Shown here in pieces: positions 1 to 6,900 of a stretch of DNA of 6,900 nucleotides. The DNA is from an uncultured delta proteobacterium. GTDB lineage: Bacteria > Myxococcota_A > Polyangia > Polyangiales > Polyangiaceae. Every line of letters starts with the position of its first letter. Positions within the stretch are counted from its first letter, which is position 1. The position numbers and the translations under genes were made by a program. The notes under the pieces were generated by a model. It did no database searches. It had not been told where the DNA came from and saw only the letters and a program-made list of their open reading frames with translations. Location: contig CAITLX010000579.1 of the NCBI GenBank assembly GCA_903893335.1, forward strand, positions 1 to 6,900. Direction: 5' to 3'.

Positions 1-2440
<2,440 letters not shown>

Positions 2441-2449
2441 GGGAGAGCC

Positions 2450-6706
<4,257 letters not shown>

Positions 6707-6717
6707 GTGCAACACGC

Positions 6718-6739
6718 GCGCGGGCCACTTGGCCCGCGC
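6718..6739 (+). terminator. perfect 9-bp hairpin just after rpoC
   Basis: Arms 6718-6726 (GCGCGGGCC) and 6731-6739 (GGCCCGCGC) pair perfectly around an ACTT loop, 11 bases after the rpoC stop. No T-run follows, so it does not fit the classical intrinsic terminator. It could protect the 3' end of the rpoBC mRNA, slow the polymerase, or act with the second hairpin downstream. The structure is seen directly; the role is inferred. Confidence 0.5.
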
Positions 6740-6747
6740 CACTGCGC

Positions 6748-6781
6748 AGCGCCCCGGCGCCCGAGAGGGTTCCGGGGCGTT
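6748..6781 (+). terminator. second hairpin, likely end of rpoBC transcript
   Basis: The core stem is 8 GC pairs (6750-6757 with 6772-6779), extended outward by a G-T wobble and an A-T pair. Inside, after one C/T mismatch, a G-T wobble plus CCC/GGG (6760-6762 with 6767-6769) closes on a GAGA loop, a GNRA-type tetraloop. The hairpin is followed by TTCGCGCGTTT, a weak interrupted T-tract. This is the best candidate for the intrinsic terminator of the operon, in the degenerate form common in GC-rich genomes. It is nearly symmetric and could also stop transcription arriving from the other side. Confidence 0.6.
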
Positions 6782-6900
6782 CGCGCGTTTGGGCCCGGAC
6801 ACGCGCGGCGCCGGCTTCACAGGGTCGGCGGCAGGCGGCCGCCCGCGACGATGCGTCGAGGGCCTGAGCGGAGCGGCGTCAGCGGTGCACGGCGGCGTAG
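6782..6900. other. downstream region, no gene supported
   Basis: No coding region can be assigned in these 119 bases. On the minus strand, two frames run in from the window edge and stop here: one ending ...GGRLPPTL at a TGA on 6817-6819 (about 27 codons, with six third positions A or T, unlike rpoC), and one ending YAAVHR at a TGA on 6879-6881 (only six codons). Either could be the 3' end of a convergent gene, but neither is long enough to identify. A + strand ATG at 6851 has no convincing ribosome binding site. GGCGGCCGCC (6834-6843) is a 10-base palindrome, unremarkable at this GC content. Confidence 0.4.

Noticed and set aside
6851..6900. Possible + strand gene start at ATG 6851
   Set aside because: Only 16 codons are visible, there is no convincing Shine-Dalgarno sequence upstream, and the translation (MRRGPERSG...) is Arg-rich like random GC-rich sequence.

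Overview
This window is a stretch of core housekeeping DNA. It holds the 3' 60% of rpoB (RNA polymerase beta subunit), a complete rpoC (beta-prime), and about 190 bases of downstream non-coding sequence that begins with two GC-rich hairpins. Both genes are on the + strand and in the same frame, separated by only 9 bases, which is the standard bacterial rpoBC operon arrangement. No mobile element, CRISPR array, tRNA/rRNA gene or accessory gene was seen.

The DNA is very GC-rich and third codon positions are almost all G or C. Both subunits carry the insertions seen in Gram-negative (proteobacterial-type) polymerase: an insertion of the SI2 (beta-i9) kind in beta, and an SI3-type insertion splitting the trigger loop of beta-prime. 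High GC plus this architecture suggests a deltaproteobacterial/Myxococcota-like organism. That assignment is an inference from style, not from a database search.

Layout: 1-2440 is rpoB, open at its 5' end and starting at about E. coli beta residue 552. 2431-2449 is the junction with the rpoC ribosome binding site. 2450-6706 is rpoC (1418 aa). 6718-6739 and 6748-6781 are hairpins. 6782-6900 has no gene I can support. The two proteins form the two pincers of the RNA polymerase core. Beta contributes the catalytic lysines, flap and C-terminal clamp anchor. Beta-prime contributes the Mg-binding aspartates, two zinc sites, bridge helix and trigger loop.

I did not find an undescribed system. The points worth a second look are in protein detail. 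Beta-prime keeps the ppGpp site 2 residues known from E. coli but has lost several site 1 residues, and it has an insertion of about 19 residues early in Rpb1 domain 3. E. coli comparisons rest on remembered reference sequence, with offsets cross-checked at several conserved motifs.
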